Assembly (NCBI RefSeq): GCF_000154845.1
Contig: NZ_DS981457.1
Coordinates: 205,318 to 269,317 of the forward strand
Length of the DNA stretch: 64,000 nucleotides
Reading direction: 5' to 3'
Origin: Phocaeicola coprocola DSM 17136
Lineage (GTDB): Bacteria; Bacteroidota; Bacteroidia; Bacteroidales; Bacteroidaceae
Each line of letters begins with the position of its first letter. The first letter of the stretch is position 1. Of the stretch, positions 21,220-30,400 are shown in pieces. The position numbers and the translations under genes are program-made. The notes below the pieces were generated by a model. The model was not told where the DNA came from and made no database searches. It saw only the letters and a list, made by a program, of their open reading frames with translations.

Positions 21220-23409
21220 TCAATAATGTACCGTTACTTCCTGATTGGTATCTATCCAAAGACGATATTTTCCCTCAGCGACTTTCTGAAACTCTCCTAC
21301 AGATGCCTTGGGTAGCTTCTTGGCTGCAACATACAGATAACCTTTACCTTTGTCGGCTTTCAGGCGAATCGTCTTGCGGTCCATATAAACGGTTATTTCT
21401 CCTCCCGGGACAGGGACACTGCCTTTCATCCATTTCAATCCGCCTAATGCGGGAGTCACTGCATATTCTTCATATCCAGGTTTTACCGGCTTCACTCCTA
21501 AATAATATTTTCCTAACAAATATATAGGACTGGCTCCCCATGCGTGGCAAAGACTCTTTCCATACGGACGCCCATACATGGCAAGATGTTCCGCTCCTTT
21601 CTCATCCGGATTATATTTTTCCCAAAATGATGTTGCTCCTTCTTTTAACATACCTCCCCAGTAAGCCAGCATTTCTTCCATAACTTGCTCTTGCTCGCCC
21701 ATGGCACAGAGAGCTTCCAGTTCGTAAAAACGCATATACGGAGTTGTAATTTTCAGGATACTATCATTCAGCAACACACTTTGCTTGATAAGTTGCTGCT
21801 TTTCTTCTGAAAGATAATCATAAAATACAGCAAACATATTGGCATAACGTGTCACACTAGTACTCTGCTTTCCTCCAATCCGATTGTGCACCAAGGCCTT
21901 TGCATCCTCACTCCAGAATGCAGGTTCCAGTTTCTTTCGTAAAGAAGAGGACAGTTTTTCATACCCCCTGGCATCTTGCATCTCACCGGCAAGGCGAGCA
22001 CAGAGCACCATCGTTTCCAAACTCTTGCAGAAAAGTACTTGCTCGAATGCCAACTGTCCTTTTTTGTCGAGATAACCATCTGCCCAGTCAACAAATACCC
22101 AGTCGCCTGTCATGCCCTGCACCATGCCATCACTGTCAGTCCGTCCCAATACATACTCCATAAGCGATTTCATCCGCGGATACAGTTGCTTGACAAACTT
22201 CTCATCTCCCGTATACATATAATAGTCGTACACACTCAGGAACCAGTAAAAAGTATAATCCATGATGGTGTTAATATGAGAAGTTACCGGATCCTTTCCT
22301 CTCAGTTGCCAGATGGTACGCTTTACAGTCTCCGAATCAAAGAACAGATAATAGTTCATCAGATAACTTTGAATAGCGTCTCCACTCCACACCCAGCGAT
22401 CACGTTTGATACCATCAATGAAAAATTCCCGAGTGGTAAGATGCATCGTATAAGCACCTATCTCCCAAATTCTATTTAACAGATCATTGTCACACTGAAA
22501 ACTTCCACGGTAGGTTTCAGGCATATATTCGTATTGCATCGAAACTTTTCCAACAGAAATCTGTTCATCGCATACCACATATACATAACGGAAAGCCTTA
22601 CTGCTCTCCATCATATAACAATCATTTGTCAGAGGATGAACAGTACGCAGCGCAAGATCGGTCACTTTTCCATCCTGGACAGACAAGATATCCATAGTTT
22701 CACAACGCTCGGTGTCCAAAGCTTCTTCTTTACTTTCACCATAATAAATCAATACCTTTCCTTCTCCTCGCATTTCTGAAAAATCAAGATATCCGAAAGT
22801 TTCCCGACCAAAATCATAAAGAATACCATTCTCTACAGAAATTGAAGAAACAGCCAGCAAAGGTTTGCAGGGTAAACGAAACAAAGACGGACGGCTTGTT
22901 TTCGAATTAAAATTCCAGCTTCCAGCATCCATATAAACAGTAGCCGAAGTATCACTTGCTTTTCCGCTTTCATCTATCCATTCTTTATCTTCGTAAGTAA
23001 CCTTCCAACTGGCATCACTTTTTATCGTCCACCCGTCGACATAAAGAGCCGGAGGAGTAAGCTGGTTCCATACCTTAATATTAATTTTGTGCTTTCCCGC
23101 TGGAATAATCAGTTTATCAGGCATGCCAAACTGTAATTTGCCATCCAACTTAACATTGTACCGTCCTTCCACACTCAGCTGTATCGTTTCAGCTTCAGGC
23201 AAATCGACTTCTTTACTGAATTCAACAACGACATAATGACTATCCGTTTTCCAGAAAGGAGGGAAAAAAGCTCCTCTTTCCGTACGACGGTTATTCATCT
23301 GGTTACCCAGCCAAATCTCATAATCCCCCGGATACCAAATCCAAGTCTGTGCTCCTAATGAAGCACACATACCAACCGAAGCCAGCAAGGTTACAAATTT
23401 ATTTTTCAT
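21220..23409 (-). CDS. Secreted alpha-L-rhamnosidase, GH78-like
   Basis: Exo-enzyme releasing L-rhamnose, about 729 aa from the ATG at 23409. An ATG at 23427 would lie within the insertion element's left end, so the six-residue extension MNKTHK is an artefact of the insertion. Signal peptide ends LGA|Q. Jelly-roll domains occupy the N-terminal 300 residues. The (alpha/alpha)6 catalytic domain carries FFIDGIKRDRWVWSGDAI (about 329-346), the GH78 signature region, and ends with a C-terminal beta domain from about 620. It lies in the same direction as the upstream GH63-like gene, 29 bases from it before the insertion. Co-location with rhamnose catabolism supports rhamnose release. Confidence 0.83.
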   Translation of the reverse strand: MKNKFVTLLASVGMCASLGAQTWIWYPGDYEIWLGNQMNNRRTERGAFFPPFWKTDSHYVVVEFSKEVDLPEAETIQLSVEGRYNVKLDGKLQFGMPDKLIIPAGKHKINIKVWNQLTPPALYVDGWTIKSDASWKVTYEDKEWIDESGKASDTSATVYMDAGSWNFNSKTSRPSLFRLPCKPLLAVSSISVENGILYDFGRETFGYLDFSEMRGEGKVLIYYGESKEEALDTERCETMDILSVQDGKVTDLALRTVHPLTNDCYMMESSKAFRYVYVVCDEQISVGKVSMQYEYMPETYRGSFQCDNDLLNRIWEIGAYTMHLTTREFFIDGIKRDRWVWSGDAIQSYLMNYYLFFDSETVKRTIWQLRGKDPVTSHINTIMDYTFYWFLSVYDYYMYTGDEKFVKQLYPRMKSLMEYVLGRTDSDGMVQGMTGDWVFVDWADGYLDKKGQLAFEQVLFCKSLETMVLCARLAGEMQDARGYEKLSSSLRKKLEPAFWSEDAKALVHNRIGGKQSTSVTRYANMFAVFYDYLSEEKQQLIKQSVLLNDSILKITTPYMRFYELEALCAMGEQEQVMEEMLAYWGGMLKEGATSFWEKYNPDEKGAEHLAMYGRPYGKSLCHAWGASPIYLLGKYYLGVKPVKPGYEEYAVTPALGGLKWMKGSVPVPGGEITVYMDRKTIRLKADKGKGYLYVAAKKLPKASVGEFQKVAEGKYRLWIDTNQEVTVHY

Positions 23410-23413
23410 TTTG

Positions 23414-23424
23414 TGTGTTTTATT
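23414..23424 (+). repeat. Target-site duplication, left copy
   Basis: TGTGTTTTATT directly abuts the left end of the insertion element. The identical 11-mer abuts the right end at 24748-24758. An 11-bp duplication fits IS4-family transposition. Confidence 0.75.
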
Positions 23425-24747
23425 CATTAGTGTCCCGTTAAAATCGGGACGAATTAAATATTAATCAAACAACCCCGGGAAAAGGGGATTTAATTGCTCT
23501 TTGACATCATTGAAATTAGTCTTATTGAACAACTCTTGTAAAGGTGTTTTATCCGTTAATGAAATGCTCAAAATCTGTAGGACCTCATAGGTCGAACGGC
23601 TTAAGTGCAAATCATGTTGGATAATAGCTACCAAACAATAAGTGATAATAGCCACACTTATCTGAATACGGACTGCGTTTTCTGTGGTGCCCCAGAACCT
23701 TTTGATTTTAAGGTGCTGCTTCAACCATTTGAAGAACAGTTCTACAAGCCATCTCTTTTTATAGAGATTAGCTACATCAAGTGCAGATATATGTTTGGCA
23801 TTTGTCAGGAAGGTAAATTCACGATCATCTTCTTCATCATAGAACCTGATAATCCTGAATGATTCCGGATACTTCTTTTCAGAGGTATATCCTGATAATT
23901 TCACTTCAGCATCAGATAGTATATTCTTTGGTAGTCTGCGTTTCCATTTGCAGAACTTAAATTTAAGATTCGACTTGGCTCTTACGACAAAGAAAGAGCC
24001 AGTAAGATGAATCCGATATAGTTCCTTAAACGAATCATACGCTCTATCAAAAATATAGTATGCATTTGGTTCATAATGAATTGCAGACATTGCTGTTGAG
24101 TCATGTTTTGAAGCTGTGGTTACTGTAAAAAAAGCCGGAACCTGAGCCTCAATGTCATAAAGGACATGTGCCTTGACTCCACCTTTTTTACTTCGAAATT
24201 TAGCCCAAGGAAATGTTGCCAAACATAACGGAATGGTGGTTGAATCAAAAGCGTACTTCTTTCCTTCGATATCCAGAATATGAGTAGCTCGTTTATCACT
24301 GGCTTCTTTCATCATGAAGAATGCAAAATCTTCAAAGATTCTGTAATCCCTATTTTGGTTAGCTGATGCAAGTGTGGTTTTGGCCAAGGGTTCACGACCC
24401 AATCCCAAATGATAACACTTGGCTTGATGTGCTTCCAATGCAACAATCAGGTCGCGTAGGCTCTCACGATTGCTTAGCTGTCCGAACATCATAGCAAGAA
24501 GCTGGTTCCAGCAAGTGAAATGTTTGACGTAACGATTTCCATCGTATTTGTCCACGATTCTTCTGAATTTATTGTTGTTCAAAAACTCTACCAATTGAGC
24601 GAAAACATATTTGTCTTGATTCATTTGAAGCCATTTGATTTGGTTTCAAAGGTACAATTTCAAATCGTCGCGCTTTACAAATAGAGTATAATAAGCTATA
24701 TTTCAGTTATTTCAAAGAACTATTTATCCACTTTTACGGGACAGTAA
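23425..24747 (-). mobile_element. IS4-family insertion sequence, about 1.32 kb
   Basis: The ends read CATTAGTGTCCCGTTAAAA (left) and, on the other strand, TTACTGTCCCGTAAAAG (right), sharing TGTCCCGT plus AAAA with a one-base gap. The 11-bp direct repeats outside them define the borders. It carries one full-length transposase, so it may be active. It is inserted between the GH63-like and GH78 genes of one operon, in the same orientation as those genes. Confidence 0.85.
23461..24624 (-). CDS. IS4-family DDE transposase
   Basis: 387 aa, apparently intact. The N-terminal segment (residues 1-110) resembles the DUF4372 region found in this group. DDE residues are recognisable at YAFDSTTIPL (about 127-136), YYIFDRAYDSFKELY (about 191-205) and the Glu of KKRWLVELFFKWLKQHLKIK (about 288-307), the Y-(2)-R-(3)-E-(6)-K-like signature. 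It catalyses cut-and-paste transposition of the surrounding element. Confidence 0.93.
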   Translation of the reverse strand: MNQDKYVFAQLVEFLNNNKFRRIVDKYDGNRYVKHFTCWNQLLAMMFGQLSNRESLRDLIVALEAHQAKCYHLGLGREPLAKTTLASANQNRDYRIFEDFAFFMMKEASDKRATHILDIEGKKYAFDSTTIPLCLATFPWAKFRSKKGGVKAHVLYDIEAQVPAFFTVTTASKHDSTAMSAIHYEPNAYYIFDRAYDSFKELYRIHLTGSFFVVRAKSNLKFKFCKWKRRLPKNILSDAEVKLSGYTSEKKYPESFRIIRFYDEEDDREFTFLTNAKHISALDVANLYKKRWLVELFFKWLKQHLKIKRFWGTTENAVRIQISVAIITYCLVAIIQHDLHLSRSTYEVLQILSISLTDKTPLQELFNKTNFNDVKEQLNPLFPGLFD

Positions 24748-24758
24748 TGTGTTTTATT
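24748..24758 (+). repeat. Target-site duplication, right copy
   Basis: TGTGTTTTATT directly after the right end of the insertion element, identical to 23414-23424. Confidence 0.75.
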
Positions 24759-24772
24759 ATTTAATTATTTTG

Positions 24773-26155
24773 TCAGAATTCTGTCACAACTGGACGACCT
24801 TCCATCCAAGCAATCATATTCAAGACCAGGAAATTCCAATTTTGAAATCCTCTATTCAGAACAGGCTCTCCATTATCGGGCAGATAATATTCATGCAACG
24901 CCCCGAAGCGCTCAAAGTCACGTCCCAGTAAAAGTATTGTTTTTTCAGCAACTTCTCGGGCTTCCTTTTCATAGCCATATTGCAGCAACCCTCTGAAAAC
25001 AAGATAATTTACATTAATCCATATAGGTCCTGCCCATGAAGACGGATTACCACTCGCTCGCACATTATACATTTTTTCCAACGGGGAAAGCGTACGAATA
25101 CCTGCAAGAGCATTAAAAGAAGTTGTATCACAAAAATGTATCTGTACCATTTGCCGGGCTTGTTCCGGCGTTGCTACTTGAGCCCACATTGCCATAAAAC
25201 CACTCCATACACTAAATCGCTGGATCAAGCAGTCGTATGTTCTGGGCTGTCCCACATGCAAGTATAAATCTCCCGGGTACAATCCTTCGATATCCGGTTT
25301 TTCTACTAGAAGAAGATTTAAGTCTACACTATAATAAAAACGGTCTCGTTCATCCCAACAGTGCTTACGTATATTGGTTTTCAGTGTTTCAGCTTCTTTC
25401 TCAAAAAAGATTGAAATATCTGTCAAGTTCAGACAGTCGGCCAAATAAGCCATCGCTTGAAGTTCCTTATACATCAAACAATTCAGAAAGATAGAGCCAG
25501 AACTACCGTGGGGACGATAAAAGGTACTTGGATCATTGTCTACTCCGATAGCCTCATCCGTTTCCCAATAAATCAATCCAGTTGCTTTATGCCTGTGAAA
25601 ATTAAGATACTTAGCTACAAAAGCCTGTAAAGTATAAAAGTCCTCCCGCAACCACTCTGCATCTCCACCCATATTTTTGACGATAAAGGCAGCATGCTGG
25701 GCAAGTGTCGGCTTATGCATATTGGTCTTCCACGGATTTCTTCTCTTCAACATTTCTTCACGACTTGGAGCATTCCGTTCTATCCAGATAGGAATCCACC
25801 CATCCATTCCTCCGTAACTCAACGAATTTAATACACATCCCTGTTCATAAGCCAAAGCTTCCTTTTTATCAGCTTCAGTTCCTTTGTCTGATAAAATCTG
25901 ACGCAAGGCCACATCACTGAGCCACGAGTCCCAATCCCATAACATATCCAAATACTGACTACTTCCCGGAGCCAGAAAAGGAAAATGTAAAGAACCTCCT
26001 GCCTGACGATACATGCCCTTCATCTCCTTATATATATGTTTCTTGCAAATCTCTCTGTATTTTTCAATATTCACAGCGTTTCGCTCCGGCAGCTGAGCCT
26101 GACATATACCTCCTATTACAATATTTAATACCAATAGCAATATTGTCTTTTTCAT
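24773..26155 (-). CDS. Secreted trehalase/GH63-like (alpha/alpha)6 glycosidase
   Basis: 460 aa with a type I signal peptide (residues 1-20, CQA|Q). Family features: MLWDWDSWLSDVALRQI (71-87); GYGYE-type helices; GNPSSWAGPIWINVNYLVF (about 376-394), which is the hallmark of the GH63/GH37/MGH1 glucosidase clan; and HEYYLPDNGEP near the C-terminus, where the catalytic base Glu of the clan is expected. The substrate is unknown. Its place at the head of an operon with GH78 and GH140 and opposite the rhamnose operon suggests a sugar from a rhamnogalacturonan-type chain rather than trehalose. First gene of the operon, with a promoter at 26252-26281. Confidence 0.72.
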   Translation of the reverse strand: MKKTILLLVLNIVIGGICQAQLPERNAVNIEKYREICKKHIYKEMKGMYRQAGGSLHFPFLAPGSSQYLDMLWDWDSWLSDVALRQILSDKGTEADKKEALAYEQGCVLNSLSYGGMDGWIPIWIERNAPSREEMLKRRNPWKTNMHKPTLAQHAAFIVKNMGGDAEWLREDFYTLQAFVAKYLNFHRHKATGLIYWETDEAIGVDNDPSTFYRPHGSSGSIFLNCLMYKELQAMAYLADCLNLTDISIFFEKEAETLKTNIRKHCWDERDRFYYSVDLNLLLVEKPDIEGLYPGDLYLHVGQPRTYDCLIQRFSVWSGFMAMWAQVATPEQARQMVQIHFCDTTSFNALAGIRTLSPLEKMYNVRASGNPSSWAGPIWINVNYLVFRGLLQYGYEKEAREVAEKTILLLGRDFERFGALHEYYLPDNGEPVLNRGFQNWNFLVLNMIAWMEGRPVVTEF

Positions 26156-26251
26156 AGCAATAAAATTAGGTTTATAACTAAATTAAAATAAACAAAAGCA
26201 GATAATCTAAAAGAAAACTCCAATCAAACAAAATTTATTGAATCATAGAAG

Positions 26252-26281
26252 CAAAAATAATTATTCAAAACAATAAACAAA
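26252..26281 (-). promoter_or_regulatory. Promoter of the glycosidase operon
   Basis: Minus strand: TTTG (26281-26278), 18 bases, TATTTTTG (26259-26252), about 100 bases upstream of the ATG at 26155. Confidence 0.6.
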
Positions 26282-26318
26282 AGAAAACAAAATAATAAAA
26301 ACATTTATTAACAACAAA

Positions 26319-26335
26319 TGTCTACATTATAGACA
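26319..26335. promoter_or_regulatory. Perfect palindrome between the divergent operons, candidate operator
   Basis: TGTCTA-CATTA-TAGACA. It lies 38 bases upstream of the glycosidase operon's -33 box and 112 bases upstream of the rhamnose operon's -7 box. A second inverted pair, TTGACAA (26348-26354) and TTGTCAA (26380-26386), lies nearby. The binding protein is unknown; RhaR is a candidate. Confidence 0.45.
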
Positions 26336-26446
26336 ATATATTTCTTTTGACAACTCAAATCATTTATCATATTCATAGCTTGTCAAGTATATCAAATAAC
26401 TTAGTCTTAAAGTCAAAAAGAGCATTTTTTTCGTTTTATAAAATTC

Positions 26447-26454
26447 TACATTTG
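26447..26454 (+). promoter_or_regulatory. -7 box of the rhamnose operon
   Basis: TACATTTG, 41 bases before the rhaB ATG. No good -33 TTTG at the normal distance, as is common for activator-dependent promoters. Confidence 0.6.
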
Positions 26455-26494
26455 CATCAGATAAAATTCAAAACAACAAACCTGAATTGTAACT

Positions 26495-27955
26495 ATGGTA
26501 AAATGCTTTTTTGCAGTCGATCTGGGAGCAACCAGCGGACGCACGATATTAGGATATTTTACTCCTCAAGGACTGATTACGGAAGAAATTAACCGTTTTC
26601 CCAATCACCTTATAGAAACAGGAGGACATTTTTACTGGGATATTTATGAACTTTACCGGAATATTATAGAAGGTCTGAAAATTGCCGGAAATAAAAAAGA
26701 TACAGAAATTATTTCTATCGGTATCGATACGTGGGGAGTAGACTTTGTATGTATTGGAAAAGATGGTGGTATATTGCGACAACCATATGCATACCGTGAC
26801 CCTCAGACAGAGGGAGCTCCCGAAAAATATTTTAAACGAGTACCACGTAATGAAGTTTATGAACTGACAGGCATCCAAGTTATGAACTTCAACTCTTTAT
26901 TTCAGCTTGATACCTTACGAAGAAACAATGACAGTGCACTGGCACATGCCGACAAAATATTATTCATGCCAGATGCACTCAGCTACATGCTAACCGGAGA
27001 AATGGTTACTGAATATACGATAGCCTCAACCGCGCAACTCGTTAATGCACATACCCGGAAACTTGACTCGCAAATACTCAAAAGCATCGGATTAAATGAG
27101 AAACACTTCGGACGCTTTGTCTATCCTGGAGAAATTATTGGAAGCCTAACTCCTGAGTTACAACAACTCACAGGACTTAGTGCTATTCCTGTAGTAGCAG
27201 TTGCAGGCCACGACACAGCTTCTGCCGTTGCTGCTGTACCGGCAGCAAACAAGAATTTTGCTTATTTAAGCAGCGGTACTTGGTCGTTGATGGGAGTAGA
27301 AACTCAAACTCCAGTTATCAATGCCGAAACAGAAGCCTTGAATTTTACCAATGAAGGAGGAGTAGAAGGAACTATCCGCCTATTGAAAAATATTTGTGGC
27401 ATGTGGCTGCTGGAGCGGTGCCGCATAAACTGGGGAGATACTTCATACCCCGACCTGATTGCTGAAGCTGAAGCAAGTGAACCATTCCGAAACTTAATCT
27501 GTCCGGACGATAAAGTCTTTGACAATCCGACAAACATGGAAGAAACCATAAAAAAATATTGCAAAGACCATAATCAACCAGCCATTGAAACACGCGGACA
27601 ACTGGTTCGCTGTATATTCGAAAGCCTTGCATTACGTTACCGGCAAGTATTGGAAAACCTGCAACGACTCTCTCCTAATCCGATAGAAGTTCTCCACGTT
27701 ATCGGAGGAGGAAGCCGTAACGATCTTCTGAACCAATGGACAGCCAATGCCATCGGTATACCAGTTATAGCCGGTCCTTCGGAAGCAACTGCAATAGGAA
27801 ACATCATGATACAAGCTGTAGCAGCAGGTCAAACAGCAGATATTGCTTCTATGCGTCAACTTTTAAATCACGCTATACATTTAAAAACATTCTATCCCGA
27901 ACACAAAGAGACATGGGATGTAGCCTATCTCCAATTCAAGACAATTACTCAATAA
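26495..27955 (+). CDS. rhaB: L-rhamnulose kinase
   Basis: Phosphorylates L-rhamnulose to rhamnulose-1-phosphate in the cytoplasm. 486 aa FGGY-family kinase: phosphate-1 loop FFAVDLGATSGRTI (5-18), SIGIDTWGVDF (72-82), AGHDTASAVAAVPA (about 238-251), SSGTWSLMGVE (about 259-269) and the C-terminal VIGGGSRNDLLNQWTANAIG. The order kinase, isomerase, permease, aldolase, oxidoreductase, regulator equals the Bacteroides rhaKIPAO-rhaR cluster, where this gene is called rhaK. The next gene follows 27 bases downstream. Confidence 0.96.
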   Translation: MVKCFFAVDLGATSGRTILGYFTPQGLITEEINRFPNHLIETGGHFYWDIYELYRNIIEGLKIAGNKKDTEIISIGIDTWGVDFVCIGKDGGILRQPYAYRDPQTEGAPEKYFKRVPRNEVYELTGIQVMNFNSLFQLDTLRRNNDSALAHADKILFMPDALSYMLTGEMVTEYTIASTAQLVNAHTRKLDSQILKSIGLNEKHFGRFVYPGEIIGSLTPELQQLTGLSAIPVVAVAGHDTASAVAAVPAANKNFAYLSSGTWSLMGVETQTPVINAETEALNFTNEGGVEGTIRLLKNICGMWLLERCRINWGDTSYPDLIAEAEASEPFRNLICPDDKVFDNPTNMEETIKKYCKDHNQPAIETRGQLVRCIFESLALRYRQVLENLQRLSPNPIEVLHVIGGGSRNDLLNQWTANAIGIPVIAGPSEATAIGNIMIQAVAAGQTADIASMRQLLNHAIHLKTFYPEHKETWDVAYLQFKTITQ

Positions 27956-27982
27956 TAATCAATAACTTAAACACATAATATC

Positions 27983-29236
27983 ATGAAAGAAGAATTAATA
28001 ACAAAAGCGTATGAAATAGCAAAAGAACGGTATGCAGCTGTAGGAGTTGATGTAGACAAAGCAATGGATACATTGCAAAATATATCCCTGTCACTACACT
28101 GCTGGCAGGCAGATGATGTTGCTGGATTCGAATCAAACGGTTCACTGACTGGTGGTATTCAAGCAACAGGTAATTATCCGGGCAAGGCACGCAACATTGA
28201 CGAAGTGCGTCAGGATGTTTTAAAAGCAGCATCTTATTTACCAGGTACACACCGCTTGAACCTGCATGAAATATACGGAGACTTTCAAGGAAAATTTGTC
28301 GACCGCGATCAGGTAGATGCTTCATACTTTGAAAGCTGGATGCAATGGGCTTCGGAAAACAATATGAAACTTGATTTCAACTCAACCTCTTTCTCACATC
28401 CCAAAAGCGGAAATCTTTCTTTAGCCAATCCGGATAAAGCAATCCGTGATTTCTGGGTAGAACACACTATCCGCTGTCGTGCCATTGCCGAAGAAATGGG
28501 TAAACGCCAGAATGATCCTTGTATCATGAATGTATGGGTTCACGACGGAAGTAAAGATATCACAGTAAACCGCATGCAATACCGTGAGCTGTTGAAAGAT
28601 TCACTCGACCGCATTTTTGCCACCGAATACAAGAACATGAAAGACTGTATCGAATCGAAAGTATTCGGCATCGGTCTTGAAAGTTACACTGTAGGCTCCA
28701 ACGACTTCTATATCGGATACGGAGTCAGCAGACAGAAAATGATTACACTCGACATGGGTCATTTCCACCCGACAGAAAGTGTTGCCGACAAACTATCTTC
28801 ACTGCTGCTGTACGTTCCGGAAATCATGCTTCACGTAAGCCGTCCGGTACGCTGGGATAGCGACCATGTTACTATCATGAACGATGAAACATTGGATTTG
28901 TGTCAGGAAATCGTACGGTGCAACGCACTCGACCGTGTGCATATCGGTCTGGACTTTTTCGATGCAAGTATCAATCGTATCGGTGCTTATGTCATCGGAG
29001 CACGCGCTACACAGAAATCAATGTTACGTGCATTGCTTGAACCTATTGCCAAGCTCCGCGAATACGAAGCCAACAATCAGCTGTTCGAACGCCTCGCTCT
29101 GCTAGAAGAAGCCAAAGTCCTCCCGTGGAATGCTGTATGGGATATGTTCTGTTTGAAGAATAATGTTCCGGTTGGCGAAGAGTATATTGCCGATATTGAA
29201 AAATACGAAGCAAATGTAACATCGAAACGTTGCTAA
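27983..29236 (+). CDS. rhaA: L-rhamnose isomerase
   Basis: Converts L-rhamnose to L-rhamnulose; Mn/Zn-dependent TIM barrel. 417 aa, the normal length. Recognisable stretches are LSLHCWQADDVAGFE (about 32-46), RLNLHEIYGDFQG, MKLDFNSTSFSHPKSG (about 123-138), NVWVHDGSKD and LDMGHFHPTESVADKLSS, which hold the metal and substrate ligands of RhaA. Called rhaI in Bacteroides naming. Followed by a strong hairpin before rhaT. Confidence 0.96.
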   Translation: MKEELITKAYEIAKERYAAVGVDVDKAMDTLQNISLSLHCWQADDVAGFESNGSLTGGIQATGNYPGKARNIDEVRQDVLKAASYLPGTHRLNLHEIYGDFQGKFVDRDQVDASYFESWMQWASENNMKLDFNSTSFSHPKSGNLSLANPDKAIRDFWVEHTIRCRAIAEEMGKRQNDPCIMNVWVHDGSKDITVNRMQYRELLKDSLDRIFATEYKNMKDCIESKVFGIGLESYTVGSNDFYIGYGVSRQKMITLDMGHFHPTESVADKLSSLLLYVPEIMLHVSRPVRWDSDHVTIMNDETLDLCQEIVRCNALDRVHIGLDFFDASINRIGAYVIGARATQKSMLRALLEPIAKLREYEANNQLFERLALLEEAKVLPWNAVWDMFCLKNNVPVGEEYIADIEKYEANVTSKRC

Positions 29237-29245
29237 ATCTCGATA

Positions 29246-29286
29246 CAGATGTCATCCAAAGAGCTTTTACCCGCGGATGACATCTG
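29246..29286 (+). other. 12-bp intercistronic hairpin between rhaA and rhaT
   Basis: CAGATGTCATCC (29246-29257) pairs perfectly with GGATGACATCTG (29275-29286). It is followed only by GTTTATATAAC, not a full T-tract, so it may be a leaky terminator or an mRNA-stabilising stem rather than the end of the operon. Confidence 0.65.
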
Positions 29287-29330
29287 GTTTATATAACTAA
29301 ATTTCTAAAACTGGAAAAAACATACTACTT

Positions 29331-30362
29331 ATGAACACTCTGATAGGTTTACTGATTATTGCCATAGGCAGTTTCGGACAAAGCAGTTCGTATGTTCCAA
29401 TCAACAAAGTAAAAAACTGGTCCTGGGAAAGTTTCTGGCTTGTACAAGGCATTTTCGCATGGCTAGTTTTTCCACTGCTGGGAGCATTGCTGGCAATTCC
29501 AGCAGGAAGTACTCTTACTGAATTATGGAGCAGCGGAGGAGCTTTACCAGCTATTATATATGGAATTTTATGGGGTGTTGGAGGACTCACTTTCGGACTG
29601 AGCATGCGTTACTTGGGAGTAGCACTGGGACAAAGTATTTCTCTAGGTACATGTGCAGCTTTTGGAACATTATTTCCTGCTTTATTCGGTGGAACAGATT
29701 TATTCCATGGAGAAGGTTTAATGCTACTTATTGGAGTCTGCATCACACTGGCGGGTATTGCTATCATCGGATATGCAGGCAGCCTCCGCTCTAAAAATAT
29801 GAGCGAAGAAGAAAAGAAAGCGGCAGTAAAAGATTTTGCCTTGACAAAAGGACTGCTGGTTGCCTTGCTTGCAGGAATCATGAGTGCATGCTTTGCCTTA
29901 GGTCTGGATGCAGGTACTCCTATAAAAGAAGCCGCACTTGAAAAAGGAACAGATGCATTGTATGCAGGACTCCCCGTCATTTTTCTGGTAACATTAGGCG
30001 GATTCTGTACCAATGCAGCATATTGTATCCAGCAGAATCTGAAGAACCAAACAGGAAAAGAATACTTCTCTGTCAGCAAAGGTACATTTACAAATAATAT
30101 CTTATTTTGCGCACTGGCAGGAGTTTTATGGTACTCTCAGTTCTTCGGACTGGAGATGGGAAAAAGCTTCCTTTCCGACAGCCCGATATTGCTAGCTTTT
30201 TCATGGAGTATACTGATGTCGCTGAACGTAACTTTCAGCAATGTCTGGGGAATACTCCTTAAAGAATGGAAAGGTTGCAGTGCACAAACTATTGGAACAT
30301 TGATACTAGGACTTGCCGTACTGATTGCTTCTATTATCGTAGTAGCAATGGCACAAGCCTGA
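29331..30362 (+). CDS. rhaT: L-rhamnose permease
   Basis: 343 aa inner-membrane rhamnose/H+ symporter of the RhaT (drug/metabolite transporter) family with about ten hydrophobic segments. The N-terminus shows SFGQSSSYVPINKVKNWSWE, and SLGTCAAFGTLFPAL lies near residue 103-117; both are typical of RhaT. It supplies the isomerase and kinase encoded just upstream with substrate taken from the periplasm. 38 bases separate it from rhaD. Called rhaP in Bacteroides. Confidence 0.94.
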   Translation: MNTLIGLLIIAIGSFGQSSSYVPINKVKNWSWESFWLVQGIFAWLVFPLLGALLAIPAGSTLTELWSSGGALPAIIYGILWGVGGLTFGLSMRYLGVALGQSISLGTCAAFGTLFPALFGGTDLFHGEGLMLLIGVCITLAGIAIIGYAGSLRSKNMSEEEKKAAVKDFALTKGLLVALLAGIMSACFALGLDAGTPIKEAALEKGTDALYAGLPVIFLVTLGGFCTNAAYCIQQNLKNQTGKEYFSVSKGTFTNNILFCALAGVLWYSQFFGLEMGKSFLSDSPILLAFSWSILMSLNVTFSNVWGILLKEWKGCSAQTIGTLILGLAVLIASIIVVAMAQA

Positions 30363-30400
30363 CAAATTGAATAATTATTAAAACATACAATACAGAAAAT

